A DNA stretch of 64,000 nucleotides, from assembly GCA_030068075.1 (NCBI GenBank), contig CM057839.1, positions 53,782,960 through 53,846,959 of the forward strand, written 5' to 3'. This stretch comes from Paguma larvata (Eukaryota; Chordata; Mammalia; Carnivora; Viverridae). Positions 34,276 to 44,819 of this stretch are shown in pieces; position 1 is the stretch's first letter, and each line of letters starts with the position of its first letter. The translations under genes were made by a program, and so were the position numbers. The notes below the pieces were generated by a model. It made no database searches. It was not told the origin of the DNA and saw only the letters and a program-made list of their open reading frames with translations.

Positions 34276-35577
34276 TCAGCTGCTGCCATCGGCCATGGAC
34301 ATCTAAGGAACTGATTAAATTGAAAAAATCATGGGGAAGACTAGGAGTTGAGGCTTCTGGATTCCAATCTACTCACTCAGTTCCTTAACTCTTTCCTCTC
34401 TGTAGGAAGGGGCATATTAGGCAAACCATTTCTTGTTTCTCTCAGGAGTTTTGTCTCTAAAATGAGGAGAATAGACCACATGTGTCCATCTACCACCCAG
34501 AGGAGCCTCTTTTGTTTATTATGCAAGTCTTCACCAAGAACCAGTTAGGATTGCAATTCTTCTAAACCAAGGTTAGGAAAAAACACTAAGCAAAATTGAA
34601 AAGCATACCTTTCAGAGCAAAGCAACGGCTTGCTTTGTAAAGGCTAGGGACATGGTTCTGGGTTTTTTTCAACCACGTCTTTGAGCACCGTAGGAATGCA
34701 ACCCACCAGGCGTAAGCTATGTTCTTAGACAGTCCAGAAGTTTGCAATACAAAAGTATCCGGAATTGCCTTTGAATGCTAGGTATTTAAAGTCGCCAACA
34801 TAATGACTTATTAATAAAGCTCTCCACTGCTCATAAGTGAATGTTATTAACAAATCCCATTTAATCAGTCAATATAATCTGATTAACTGGAATAAAAGAG
34901 GCATCTACCTCCCCAGTAATTTGCTGAACTTGCACTACACCAAGGGATGTCTATGCTGCAAACCAAAGTAAGAACATTTTTTGAGTTTGTGTGTGAGAGG
35001 TCTGACCCATGCCCAATACCTTTCCCAGGGGGCTGTTGGCTTCTGGATTCATCCATACTCAGCAGCAAGCTCGCCAGTGCACCTGCCTGTCTAGCCAACT
35101 CCTACTGGCAGGATAGCTCTCGTTGCTCTGCCTTCTAGCTTCTGAAGTCAAAAAACCGTGCAGTCTTTCCTGGGCCCACAGAGGCCATGATGGGGGCAGG
35201 AACAAGGGCAGTGGAGCTAGAAGTAGCCGCTGAACCATAGGGACAGAGAAGCAGGGCCAGCTGTTGGGGATCACCACCTGGGATCTACCACCTGGGGCCA
35301 TCACTAGGTCCTTTCTACAGCCAGAATTGGTCAGGACACCTGTTCCCGCCTCCAGAGCATGGGGTCTGTTGATTGCCAGATCCTACTCCCTTCCCACTGC
35401 CTCCTGGGGTTGTAATCAAGTAGATCTGCTTTGCTCTTCTCAACCCCAAATTTGGACAATCACGGGAGTGGGAAGGAGGTGCAGGGCCAGGGGGGCGGGG
35501 TGGGGGGGAGGAGGGTAGGAATCAACTAAAAAAAGTCTGTCTTAACATTATTTTTAAACTCCCCAAATTCAAGGCCC
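34276..35577. other. Single-copy stretch with a G-run cluster
   Basis: 1.3 kb without a named repeat. Contains the G-rich block described at 35490-35516. Short frames here have no familiar domains. Confidence 0.4.
35490..35516 (+). other. G-quadruplex-prone GC-box block
   Basis: Four G-runs of 6, 4, 7 and 3 with spacers of one to four bases, plus a GC-box (gggggcgggg). This fits the standard G3+N1-7 G4 pattern on the plus strand. CpG density around it is low. Confidence 0.6.
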
Positions 35578-35850
35578 TGACCTGCCTTTCTAGTTGTATT
35601 TACCATAATCTCTTATTTTTCCCTCCACGTTTGCAAGCAGCTCCAAACACACCTTCCACATTTCCACCCTGTGCCTTTGCTTCTGCTTCTCCCCAGGACC
35701 TAAAAATGACCTCTTCCATATCCTCAGGGTTGGGTGGGGCAAGTAGGGAGCAGTCTATAGGTACCACTCCTTCCCTGGCTTTGACTCTTCCTCAAAACTC
35801 AGCCCAGATCTCACCTTTGGGGCTTATTCTCTGACAACTTGAATTTTTGT
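35578..35850 (+). repeat. Probable L2 LINE 3' fragment
   Basis: Forward L2-like text: 'ttccaccctgtgcctttgct', 'cctaaaaatgacctcttcca', 'actcagcccagatctcacct'. The order agrees with the L2 3' region, but identity is low. Confidence 0.4.
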
Positions 35851-37655
35851 TCCAGAATAGGAATTTTTGTCCCAAATTCTGATGATATTTTAGCCAATGA
35901 GTTTTTTGTTAACATGCAATGAGCCCCGGTTTGTTTACATTCCATCTGCAGGGCCGAGGAAGCAGATAAAGAAAGCATGCTGCTGGCCTCAAGGGGGCTT
36001 CCAATCTAATGGGATATTACAGCATGGAGGTGCTAAAATAGTTGTATGAAGAGTTGTGGAAGTGCTTCCCAGTGGTGGGAGTAATGGTCAGAACTCAGCC
36101 TGAAATACGTCTTCAGGGATGACAGTGGGTATCCATGGTGGATTCAGCCCTGTTCCACTTTTAGTTAAGTGTACTTCAAAATACAGTGCAAAATATTTAT
36201 TTGGTTTGCTTTAGGTTTCATAATGACTCTTCCTTTTTTCCTCTTCCTTCTGGTTTCAAAGCCCCTGGTCCCATACACAGCACCAGTCGCTTGTGTGCCT
36301 TGCTGGGGCTTCCATTTATGATGTAAACAGCCACAGGAAGGTAACAGTAACATTCCTAAATATTGCCATCCTGTGGCCACACGAAGACATAGCAGGAAAT
36401 AGCCACCCTGCTGCCATTTAAAAGTCACCAGCCACCCTCCTTGCCACCTCACATCCCACCCCCGGAGGATTGCCAGCAACTATAAAGACAAAGTCCTGAC
36501 TTGAAAAGCTGCTCCGGAAAAAAAGACCTGCAAGCAAAAGCAGTAGGAGGAAGGCCTAGCTAGCACTTCAAAGGTGCTGCATCTCAGGATGTGATGTTTC
36601 TCAGGAGGGCAGTTTGGGGATGAGCTATAAACCGGTCATCTCTTCAGAAAGCTCTTGAAGAAGGTTGTAGAAAGCATGTTCTCAGAGGCTGCCCCATCTT
36701 TTCCAGCGTGATGTTGCTGCCTTTGATTTAAATAAGACTGCTGGAACAACACCACAGAGTTTCAAATGTCTCCATGAAGCCCCTGGGACCTGGTGGCCCC
36801 GCCATTAGGCACTGACAGCACTGACCATACCTTCAGGAATCGTGAAGAATACTGCCTGGTCAATGATGCTAGCAGGGGAGGGAGAGGGATCCGTCTGAGT
36901 CTGCCTCTCGATGAATGTGAGTAATTGTCACTGAGGGTATCTGGAACTGCACTTGGGAAACCAAGCATGAAGAGAAGAATGGATCTCAAGCTCTGACAAG
37001 GTGCTTGACCTGCTCATAGACACCTGATAGGTAAAGGTACCCACCTGGGTCATATGTGCCCTGCCAGCAGTATACTGGTCTGGTTTATCTAGCCTGGTCA
37101 ATCCAAACTGTCTTACATCTATGACAGGCTCATGTTTCTTTGCTACGAGTCATTTCCCCTGCTCGCACAAATGGAAAAAATTGACGAGACACCTGCCCAT
37201 TTGGTCATCTCTACAGCTTAACAACGAGGTGATGGGCTCACAACTTTGTTAAGCTGCCTGCAAACTTATTGGATTAGCTGCCACTGGACAAGGAAAATAG
37301 TCTATGACAACCTCTTTCCCATGCTAATGGCAGAAATATCTTACCTTGTCTTCGTGCCTTTTGAACTATGTACTGTGAGACCGAGATATTAATTGCTTGA
37401 TTGGGAAATTGAGACTCAAATTACTTACATTAACTAAAATAAGAGAATGGAGAGAAGTTTCATAATTTTAAAACCTAAGATTTGTTGATTTACTCTAGCC
37501 TTGAGTAAAAATAACTGGTAAGCCTCGTGTAAAAACCGACTGTTTTCTCTTATCTAACAGAAAATGATAGTAAGTCATTGGATTAGAATTCCAGTATTCA
37601 TTAGGTTAAGAGAATGGAACGGTCATAGCACTGGATGGTAACAGTAAGACCCATT
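35851..37655. other. Single-copy stretch, no gene seen
   Basis: 1.8 kb with no repeat I can name and no recognisable exon. Frames of 104 (36165-36479, minus) and 75 codons have no familiar motif. Confidence 0.4.
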
Positions 37656-37659
37656 AATT

Positions 37660-38141
37660 GGCTCTTTCGGTTATATAAGTGTGGCCCCTGGAAGATGCCC
37701 AAGCCCTGATCCTTGGAATGTGTGAATGTAACTTTAAATGGCAAAGAAGCTTTGCAGCTGTGATCACATTAAAGGTCTTCACAGGGGGTCTTGGCCTGGG
37801 CCATCCAGGTGGGCCCAGTGGAATCACAGGGTCCTGACAAAGGCAGAAGGAAGAAGTCAGAGCCAGAGAGAAGATGATGTGATGACAGAAGCAGAGGTCA
37901 GGTGTACTGTGAAGATGAGGACGGGGCCACAAGCCAAGGAATACAGGCAGCCTCTGGGAGGTGGCGAGGCAAGGGAACAGAGAGTTCCAGAAGGAACCAG
38001 CTTTGCCAATAACTTGACTTTAATCCAGTGTAACTAACTTCAGACTTCAGGCCTCCAGAACTGTAAGGGGCTAAATCCGTATTACTTTAACTCACCAAGT
38101 TTGCAGTCATTTACTACAGCAGCCATAGGAAACCACTACAA
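37660..38141 (+). mobile_element. MLT1-type MaLR LTR
   Basis: Forward MLT1 order: 'aatggcaaagaagctttgca', 'gcctgggccatccaggtggg', 'agatgatgtgatgacagaag', 'ccacaagccaaggaatacag', 'ccagaaggaacc', 'cttcaggcctccagaactgt', and end 'cagcagccataggaaaccac'. Confidence 0.88.
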
Positions 38142-38374
38142 TAGCTTTGAGGTAAAACGGGCCAGATGAAACGGCTAGAGAGACTCCGTATTCCTGGGTA
38201 TAGATTCCGGGCCCCACACACCAGAGCTACTCTCTCACTCCCTTGTGAATCCTCTGACAGTGTAGGTTACCCCACGAGCTCCCAGATCGGCAGCAATGCA
38301 CGTCCCTGGAGGCAAGGCATGATCGACTCTGACCCCCGGGGCCTGCGCGGTGTGTATGTCCCATATTCCACGCT

Positions 38375-38576
38375 CGTGGTGAGCTGCTCTTAAGATGGCT
38401 CCTGGCATTCACGCCTTTGTAGATCCCCTGCCCTGAAACGTGGGCTGGACTTAGTGACTTGCTTCTAATAGACAGAACTTGGCAAAAGTGATGGGATGCC
38501 CCCTCCAAGACGGGATCTTAAAAGACCAGGACTACCTCCTCTCCCCTCCTCCCTCCTCTTCACCCCCACTACCCAT

Positions 38577-38580
<4 letters not shown>
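38375..38580 (+). mobile_element. MLT1-like LTR 5' fragment
   Basis: 'gtggtgagctgctcttaaga', 'catattc'-like text then 'cgtgggctggacttagtgac' and 'ggcaaaagtgatgggatgcc'. Same family as the reverse copy at 41405. Its internal simple-repeat part has become the GT run that follows. Confidence 0.65.

Positions 38581-38624
<44 letters not shown>
38581..38624. repeat. (GT)n microsatellite
   Basis: 44 bp of pure GT dinucleotides, the longest such run in the window and likely polymorphic. Confidence 0.97.
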
Positions 38625-38629
<5 letters not shown>

Positions 38630-38639
38630 TCAGGGGCCG

Positions 38640-39475
38640 GCTACCAGATGCATTCAGGAGACCTCCCTGCCTGTGAGGACTCATTCTCCTCCTGAGGCCT
38701 CATGCCTTCAATATTAGACCAAGAAGGGTCAGCGTTTATTTGTCTTGGGCTGCTTTATTTGTGCAGGCTGTTTTCCTGAGGTAACCCGAGGCGTCCTCCT
38801 AAGGAGCCGCGGGGAAGGTGGGGCCCGGGGCAGGCTCTGCAGCCTCCCTGTCTGGGCTGGAGCTCCCAGTGAGAATGCTTTCATTTGTATGAAGGCCTCC
38901 ACAGGCCCCGACCCTGGACTGTTTATTTACATTCAAGAAATAAATCTTGAAAAATGAAAACCAAACCCAGCAGGAATTTAGGCAGCAAAATTGTGGGTGG
39001 CAGAGAAGATCCTGCGATGATTTCACAAGCAGGGTTTCAGAGGCTTCCAGCCTAATGCTGAATAACTTTGGGAATGGAACGCTCCCCTTCCTCACTGCTC
39101 CGCTTGGACTCCAGGCCCCCGCTCTTTCCTGTCGCTGCTCTGTCTTGCTTCCAGTTACGGGCACGCCGCGTTTTCTTGTACTTCACAGACACTGCACTTT
39201 TTACAAACTGAAAGTTCATAGCAATCCAGTGTTGAGCACATCCAATCCAAGCCATTTTCTCCCCCTTTAATTAGGGTATGTACACTGTGGGGTTTTTTGG
39301 GATTTTCTGTTTGTTTTTAGATATAATACTATTGCACACTTAAGAGACTACATACAGTATGCTGTAAGCATAACTTTCATATGCTCTGGAAACCGGAACC
39401 TTCATTTGACTCCCGTTACTATGTTACTTGCTGTTGAGGTGATCAGAACCAAACCCACAGTGTCTGTAAGGTGTC
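38640..39475. other. Single-copy stretch, no gene seen
   Basis: Moderately GC-rich DNA with overlapping frames of 107 and 121 codons on opposite strands (38799-39270). Neither resembles a known family. Confidence 0.4.
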
Positions 39476-39479
39476 CCTG

Positions 39480-39930
39480 TGTTGGGTGCTAACTGAATGC
39501 TAGGCCTTGTACCAGATGCTTTACATGCTCGTCTCATTTAGTTCTCACAATTCAATGAGGCTGCCTGAAGCCATTAATATGCCTACTTCACAAACAGGGA
39601 AACAGGTGCTTCAAGAGGTCAAGTCATTTGCTCAAGGTCACAGAGCAAGAAAGTACAGACCCTGGAGTCCAAGGGCACCTGGTGGCTCCGTTGATTAAGG
39701 GTCCTTCTCTTAATTTTGGCTCCGCGTCATGATCTCATAGTCATGAGATTGAGCTGCACGTCGGGCTCTGTGCCGACAGCACAGAACCTGCTTAGGATCC
39801 TCTCTCTGCCTCTCTCTCTCTCTTTCAAAATAAATAAATAAATAAACAAACAAACAAAAGTACAGACCCTAGAGTCCAGCTCACACGAATTTGACTTTAC
39901 CACCATCCATTAACCATTGTGTTCTCTCTC
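39480..39930 (-). repeat. MIR SINE split by a younger SINE
   Basis: Reverse MIR: 'cttgtaccagatgctttaca', 'aacagggaaacaggtgcttc', 'ctcaaggtcacagagcaaga', and the rest after the insertion ('gagtccagctcacacgaatt'). Confidence 0.85.
39672..39856 (+). mobile_element. Carnivore tRNA-Lys SINE with 22-bp TSD
   Basis: Forward SINE (gggcacctggtggctccgtt) with a somewhat short CT region and an ATAA/CAAA tail. The 22-base duplications at 39650-39671 and 39857-39878 differ at one base. It splits a MIR. Confidence 0.95.
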
Positions 39931-40070
39931 CTTCACAACAAATGCTTCCTAGCTTCTGACCTTTAAAAAAATACTTTGCTCTTGACCTTCTAAACTGGTT
40001 CCATTCGTAAAGAGCATGACATACAAACCCACATCCTTCTGTTTACATTTTCCGAGATTGCTGTGATGTT

Positions 40071-40280
40071 CAGAGTTTCTCAACCTTAAGACTCTTGACA
40101 CCTGGGGCCAGAGGGTCATTTGTTGTGGCGCTGTCTGGTGAATTGCAGGATATTTAGCAGCCTCCCTGCCCTCTACCCGCCCCCTGCCTCTTCCCAAGTT
40201 GTGACAATCAAAAATGTCTCCAGATATTAGCTAATGTCCTGAGGGAGGAGAGATACAATCACCTCCAACTGATAACACTG
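40071..40280 (-). mobile_element. MER5A-like hAT-Charlie element
   Basis: Reverse MER5A: 'cagagtttctcaaccttaag', 'ggatatttagcagcctccct', 'tgtgacaatcaaaaatgtct', 'ctccagatattagctaatgt'. A non-autonomous DNA transposon with no coding part. Confidence 0.85.
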
Positions 40281-40322
40281 GACTAGTGTTATACCCAGTA
40301 GCTATTTTAAAAGAAGCAATAG

Positions 40323-40545
40323 GGGGCACCTGGGTGGCTCAGTCAGGTAAGCGTCTGATTTCGGCTCAAGTCATGATCTCGCAGTTTGAGAGTTCGAGCC
40401 CTGCATCAGGCTCTGTGGTGACAGCTCAGAACCTGGAGCCTGCTTTGTATTCTGTGTCTCCCTCTCCCTCTGACCCTCCCCCACTAGTGTTCTCTCGGTC
40501 TTTCAAAAATAAATAAAAACATTAAAAAAGATAAATAAACAAAAA
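40323..40545 (+). mobile_element. Carnivore tRNA-Lys SINE with 15-bp TSD
   Basis: Head gggcacctgggtggctcagt, core and CT tail ending tttcaaaaataaataaaaac. TSD taaaagaagcaatag (40308-40322) and taaaagaagcaacag (40546-40560), with one mismatch. Confidence 0.95.
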
Positions 40546-40560
40546 TAAAAGAAGCAACAG

Positions 40561-41404
40561 ATTTCAAATGTCTCCTCCACACATCCCCCATCAGCTCATT
40601 CCAGAGAAGATTCCCAAACTTCACTTACGTTTATTCCGCCAGTAAGTCCATTTTCAACTAACCCTTGAGTTAGGAGCCCAGAAATGATTTGAGGAGGAAA
40701 AGTCTAATTTTGGTAGGTAGGACAGCAGCAGGGTAGCAGGTCTGTAAGGAGCAGAGACCACCAGCCACTCTCTCTTTCTTTTGGCATCAACATCCACAGG
40801 ATCCCTGGGACCAATCACACAGCTTCACTATTTGCTCCAAAACATGTGTTGTTTGCCGTTGTCATTGACACAAGTCCCAGGACTCTCAGAACCACGCAGA
40901 TTTATGAAATGAGAAGAGATACAAAGTGTTGCAAAAGTGCTGAGGCAAATCCTACTGTGATTCAGCCTGATCTAGAGATTTGTCATTGCCTTAAATAGCG
41001 GGATGGAACACAACTTTTGGAGGTTGCTAATTATTTTACATCCTTCGCGGAACTTTTGGAAAATACCATATAGAGGTTTTAGTGGAGTTTGGGGTCCTCC
41101 AAATATAGATCCTGAAAAAAGGATTCGGATGCTAGTAGTTTGTTTGGGTGGCGAGCCCAGGGAACAAGATAAGCAGTAGGAGAAATAAGACAGGGAAGGG
41201 AAGAAGCCAATGAATGCTGTTTTGGTGAATGGGTTACCTCTACACGCAACTATGGCTCAGTTCCCCCAGGGGAGACTGACAGACCGTGTAGAATACATTT
41301 TAGAATTGTGCCCCAAAGGTTAGGCACAAGCATGTTCCCGTGGCCAGAGAAAGCTCTCAGTTATAGCAAAGCAGGTGTTGGAGCCCAAGAGACACAAGAG
41401 CTGC
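40561..41404. other. Single-copy stretch, no feature seen
   Basis: 840 bp, no repeat or exon recognised. Confidence 0.45.
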
Positions 41405-41940
41405 ATTAGTTATTTATGGCAGCATTACAAATTTCCCCAAAACTCAGTGGCTTAATACAGCCCACATTTGTTATATCCCAGTTTCTGTGGGCTGGGAATC
41501 CAGGCGCAGCTCAGCTCGGGATTCTGCTCAGGGTCTTTCATAAGAGTGCACCAAGGTTTCAGTTGGGGCTCTAGGCGCCTCCAGGCTCAGTCTGGGGATT
41601 GGCTTTCAGGCTCACTCAGTGGGTGTTGGCAGGATTCTGCTCGTCACAGGGTGAAGGCTGAGGGCCTCGGTTTCTTCCTAGCTGTTGGTCAAAGGCCTCC
41701 TTCAGTTCCTTGCCCCATGGACCCTCTGTAGGGCAGCTCCCAACATGGCAGCAGGCTTTCTTGCTCAAAGAGAGCAAGAGAGGGAAAGCATGACAGACAT
41801 CACAGTATTTGTGACCTAATCTTAGAAGTGACACCCCATCACTTTTGTTGGATTCTGTGGATTAGATATACATCACTAACTCCATCCCACACTCAAGGGA
41901 AGGAAGTTATGCTAGGCAAGAATACCAAGAGATCCCCCAG
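41405..41940 (-). mobile_element. MLT1-like MaLR LTR
   Basis: Reverse orientation, long and near complete: 'cattagttatttatggcagc', 'acaaatttccccaaaactca', 'tttctgtgggctgggaatcc', 'gtgttggcaggattctgctc', 'gggcagctcccaacatggca', 'agaagtgacaccccatcact'. Fits the LTR family whose ends resemble MLT1. Confidence 0.8.
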
Positions 41941-43247
41941 GGATCCTTTAGACAGTGACCGTCTTAGGAGTATATGAGAATTGCCCTCCAAAACTGTAGA
42001 TGACCTCTGGGCAGAGACAAAAGAATGCAGCCAGGACATTGGTACCTCTGCCCCAGGGATATAACTTCATGCTGTTCCACCATCCCTGGTAAACATTCTG
42101 GGTGTCTTCAAACCAGGAGGCCCTGGAACACACCATTTTTAAAAGGCATTACTGTAAGTGGGGGACATTGCATGAACCTGGTACAGACTAAGGGAGTCCT
42201 CCAGATTCAAGACCAATCTGAAACTGACTTGACCCAAGTGACAGTCACTGTGCTGTGTTCCAGAGACACAGAGTGAAGCCCGAGCAGTTGCTGGAGGAGC
42301 CGGGGGTGGGGATATAAGCTAACGATCACAAAACAGAACCGTAAGTACTGTACTCTGCCAGATGTGGGAACAGCAGGCTGTGGGCACCCAGGTGTCTAAT
42401 TCCAGCGGGGTGGGGAAGGTGATGGAGAGGACTTGGGAGGTGGATGAGGAGGGAAGGGGGTGACTCGTGCCAATCTTCCCGCTGATAGGGAACCCTGCTG
42501 CCTCTCCTTCCCTGCAATGTTACCCGCATCCCTACCATGTACCGTCATTCCCTCTATCTTTTGTGGAGACCTACTCGGGGCTTCAAAAGGCACTCTGTGC
42601 CAGGACCTCAGGGAAACCAGGAATAAAGGGGGAAGAAAGAAAAAGGAACAGAATGACAGAACCAAACTAAGAGACTCCAAATCCATCAGATGACGAGCAA
42701 TTCCCCCTCCTCCTGACAAATAGTGCCCACTAAATGCCCCCCCAGCCCGGCCCTCTGCACCCCCTGACCGGGCCACCTATACCTCTCCACTGCGGATCTG
42801 TGGCTCCCAGGGGTTAATCTAATCTATACCTGCCTCCCTACAACATTCAAACCACAAATGGCTCCAGAGCAAACAACTCCCTGCTGTGCCAGCATTTCCC
42901 CTCTTTATTTAAGAAAGACCTTATCTTGAGGTTAAAGCCATTAGCATGGACATTGGAATGAAGTCCCACACCTGATGAATAGCCCTGCTGCCTCATTCCT
43001 GCCTCTTAGCCACTCAGACTAAATGGAAGAAGGTCCCAAAAGTAAACAGGCGGGAAAGTTGAGTCACCAAAATTGATGACAGGACTCTACTAGCGTGCTT
43101 CCTTCGGCAAAACTGTATCTGATTTTCTCAACACCTCTCTCCTTCCTCTTCTTTAACTTTTATCTCCTTTGATCTCTTTTTCCTGGTCTTTTTTTTTTCC
43201 TTTTATCCTTTCCTCTTACTTTTTATTTTTTCAAATCAGCTTCTCAA
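41941..43247. other. Single-copy stretch, no gene seen
   Basis: 1.3 kb. A 126-codon minus frame at 42396-42776 is low complexity (proline- and serine-rich C-terminal part) and not recognised. A T-rich tract lies at about 43135-43230. Confidence 0.4.
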
Positions 43248-43480
43248 GGGCACCTGGGTGGCTCAGTCAGTTTTAAGTGTCCAACTCTTGATTTCAGTCA
43301 AGATCTTGTGATTCATGTGATCTAGCCCCACATCAGGCTCCGCGCCGACAGTGCAGAGCCTGTTTGAGATTCTCTCTCTCCCACTCTCTCTGCCCCTCCT
43401 CTGCTCATGCTCTCCCTCTCTCTCTCTGTCTCAAAATAAATAGAATAAACTTTAAAAAAAGACATTAAAAAATAAAACTA
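43248..43480 (+). mobile_element. Carnivore SINE, diverged
   Basis: Head gggcacctgggtggctcagt, core 'caactcttgatttcagtcaa' of the older type, then CT region and A-tail. Flanks agcttctcaa and agcttcccat suggest a decayed TSD. Confidence 0.9.
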
Positions 43481-43734
43481 GCTTCCCATCAATCACTCTC
43501 TTCAGAGTGTGCTTTACATGACTAATCAATTAACGATGACTAATGATTAATGTGAACAATAATTTGACTTGTTAAATGATTTAAATAATCATTTGCATAT
43601 TTTCTCTGCTGGCTGGTGAGGACATGGAAGCTTGTTTCAGAAGAAATGGAGAGCATCTAGCCTAGAACGGATCTCTGCATCTAGCCTAGGACGGATACTA
43701 GGACCCCCATGGGCAAGGGCTACCCACTGCAGCC

Positions 43735-43915
43735 CTTCTTGGGGATCTTCTAAATGATACCTCACATAACCCTGGCCGGGGAAGAATAAGAGTCTTGTTT
43801 TACAGATGAAGAAATGAGACTTGGTTAAACTCCTTTAAGTTATCGAGCTGAAGAGCTGAACTCATACCTGCATGGTTCCAAAGTCCATACTTTTTCAACT
43901 AGGCTGATTGCTCCA
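43735..43915 (-). repeat. MIR SINE
   Basis: Reverse MIR: 'tttacagatgaagaaatgag', 'gctgaactcatacctgcatg', 'caaagtccatactttttcaa'. Confidence 0.7.
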
Positions 43916-44179
43916 AGTGCCCAAAACAAACAGAAGAGCACTACTACATTCTAGGATCCACATTTAAGTTCAACATCCACTGATCTTAACCCCCTCACAT
44001 CCACTTACCCCTTTACCTTTGTTAAGTCCCATGGCCAACCATGAAAAATACAGTCAATCAAGACCAGGCAAGATCCACCCTGTCAACCACCTTCACTCTC
44101 TCTTAACTAGTCTCACTTGAGAAGTCTCATTTCCTGGTAAAACCCAGCCTTCTCTACCTTCCTGAAAACTGCAGTCAGG

Positions 44180-44452
44180 CTGGAGAAAAGCACACGTTGG
44201 GATTATCGCAATGCTCCAACTGGTCCTCAACATGACCAGCTGTCCGGCCATGCTCCCTCCCGGTCCTACGTCTCCCACTGTGCGCTCTCCCCGCCAACCT
44301 CCTACCCTCTCCGGCCCCATCCTCTTGCCTGGTGCTCCTGTTTCACTGAGAGACCTAAAACCCTCCAAAGGAACTCCCTGATCTCCCCTGCCCCATCCCT
44401 CTCTGTTACCACAGAATTGTCCAGCTCCTGCCTAAGAATTGCATTCTATGCC
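44180..44452 (+). repeat. Possible L2 LINE fragment
   Basis: 'gggattatcgcaatgctcca' and 'actggtcctcaaca' recall the L2 'attattgcaatagcctcctaactggtc' region. The rest is diverged. Confidence 0.4.
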
Positions 44453-44806
44453 TGTCTCAGTCCATTCGGGCTGCTATCCAAAATACCACACACTGGGGGC
44501 TTATACGCAGCAGAAATGTCTTGCTCACAGTTCTGGAGGTGGAAGTCTAAGATTAAGGTGCCAACATGGTTAGATTCTGGTAAGAACACTCTTCTGGGTT
44601 GCCAAATTCTCATCGTATCCTAATATGGTGGAAAGGGTGGGGAGGCTCTGTGGGATCTCTTTTAAAAGAACACTAATCCCATTTGTGAGGGCTCCATCTT
44701 TATAACCTAAGCACCTCCTCAAAGCCCCACCTCCTGATCCCATCCCATTGGCCATTAGGATTTCAACATACGAAGGCTGCAGGGAGACACATCCAGACCC
44801 TCGCAG
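44453..44806 (-). mobile_element. MLT1/MST-type MaLR LTR
   Basis: Reverse MaLR LTR: 'gtccattcgggctgctatcc', 'tcacagttctggaggtggaa', 'taatatggtggaaagggtgg', 'gagggctccatctttataac', 'aagccccacctcctgatccc', 'aggatttcaacatacgaagg'. It lies between L2 segments. Confidence 0.92.
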
Positions 44807-44819
44807 TGCCTACCCCACC

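Noticed and set aside
37654..38037. Overlapping 92- and 99-codon frames on opposite strands
   Set aside because: Both lie inside an MLT1-type LTR.
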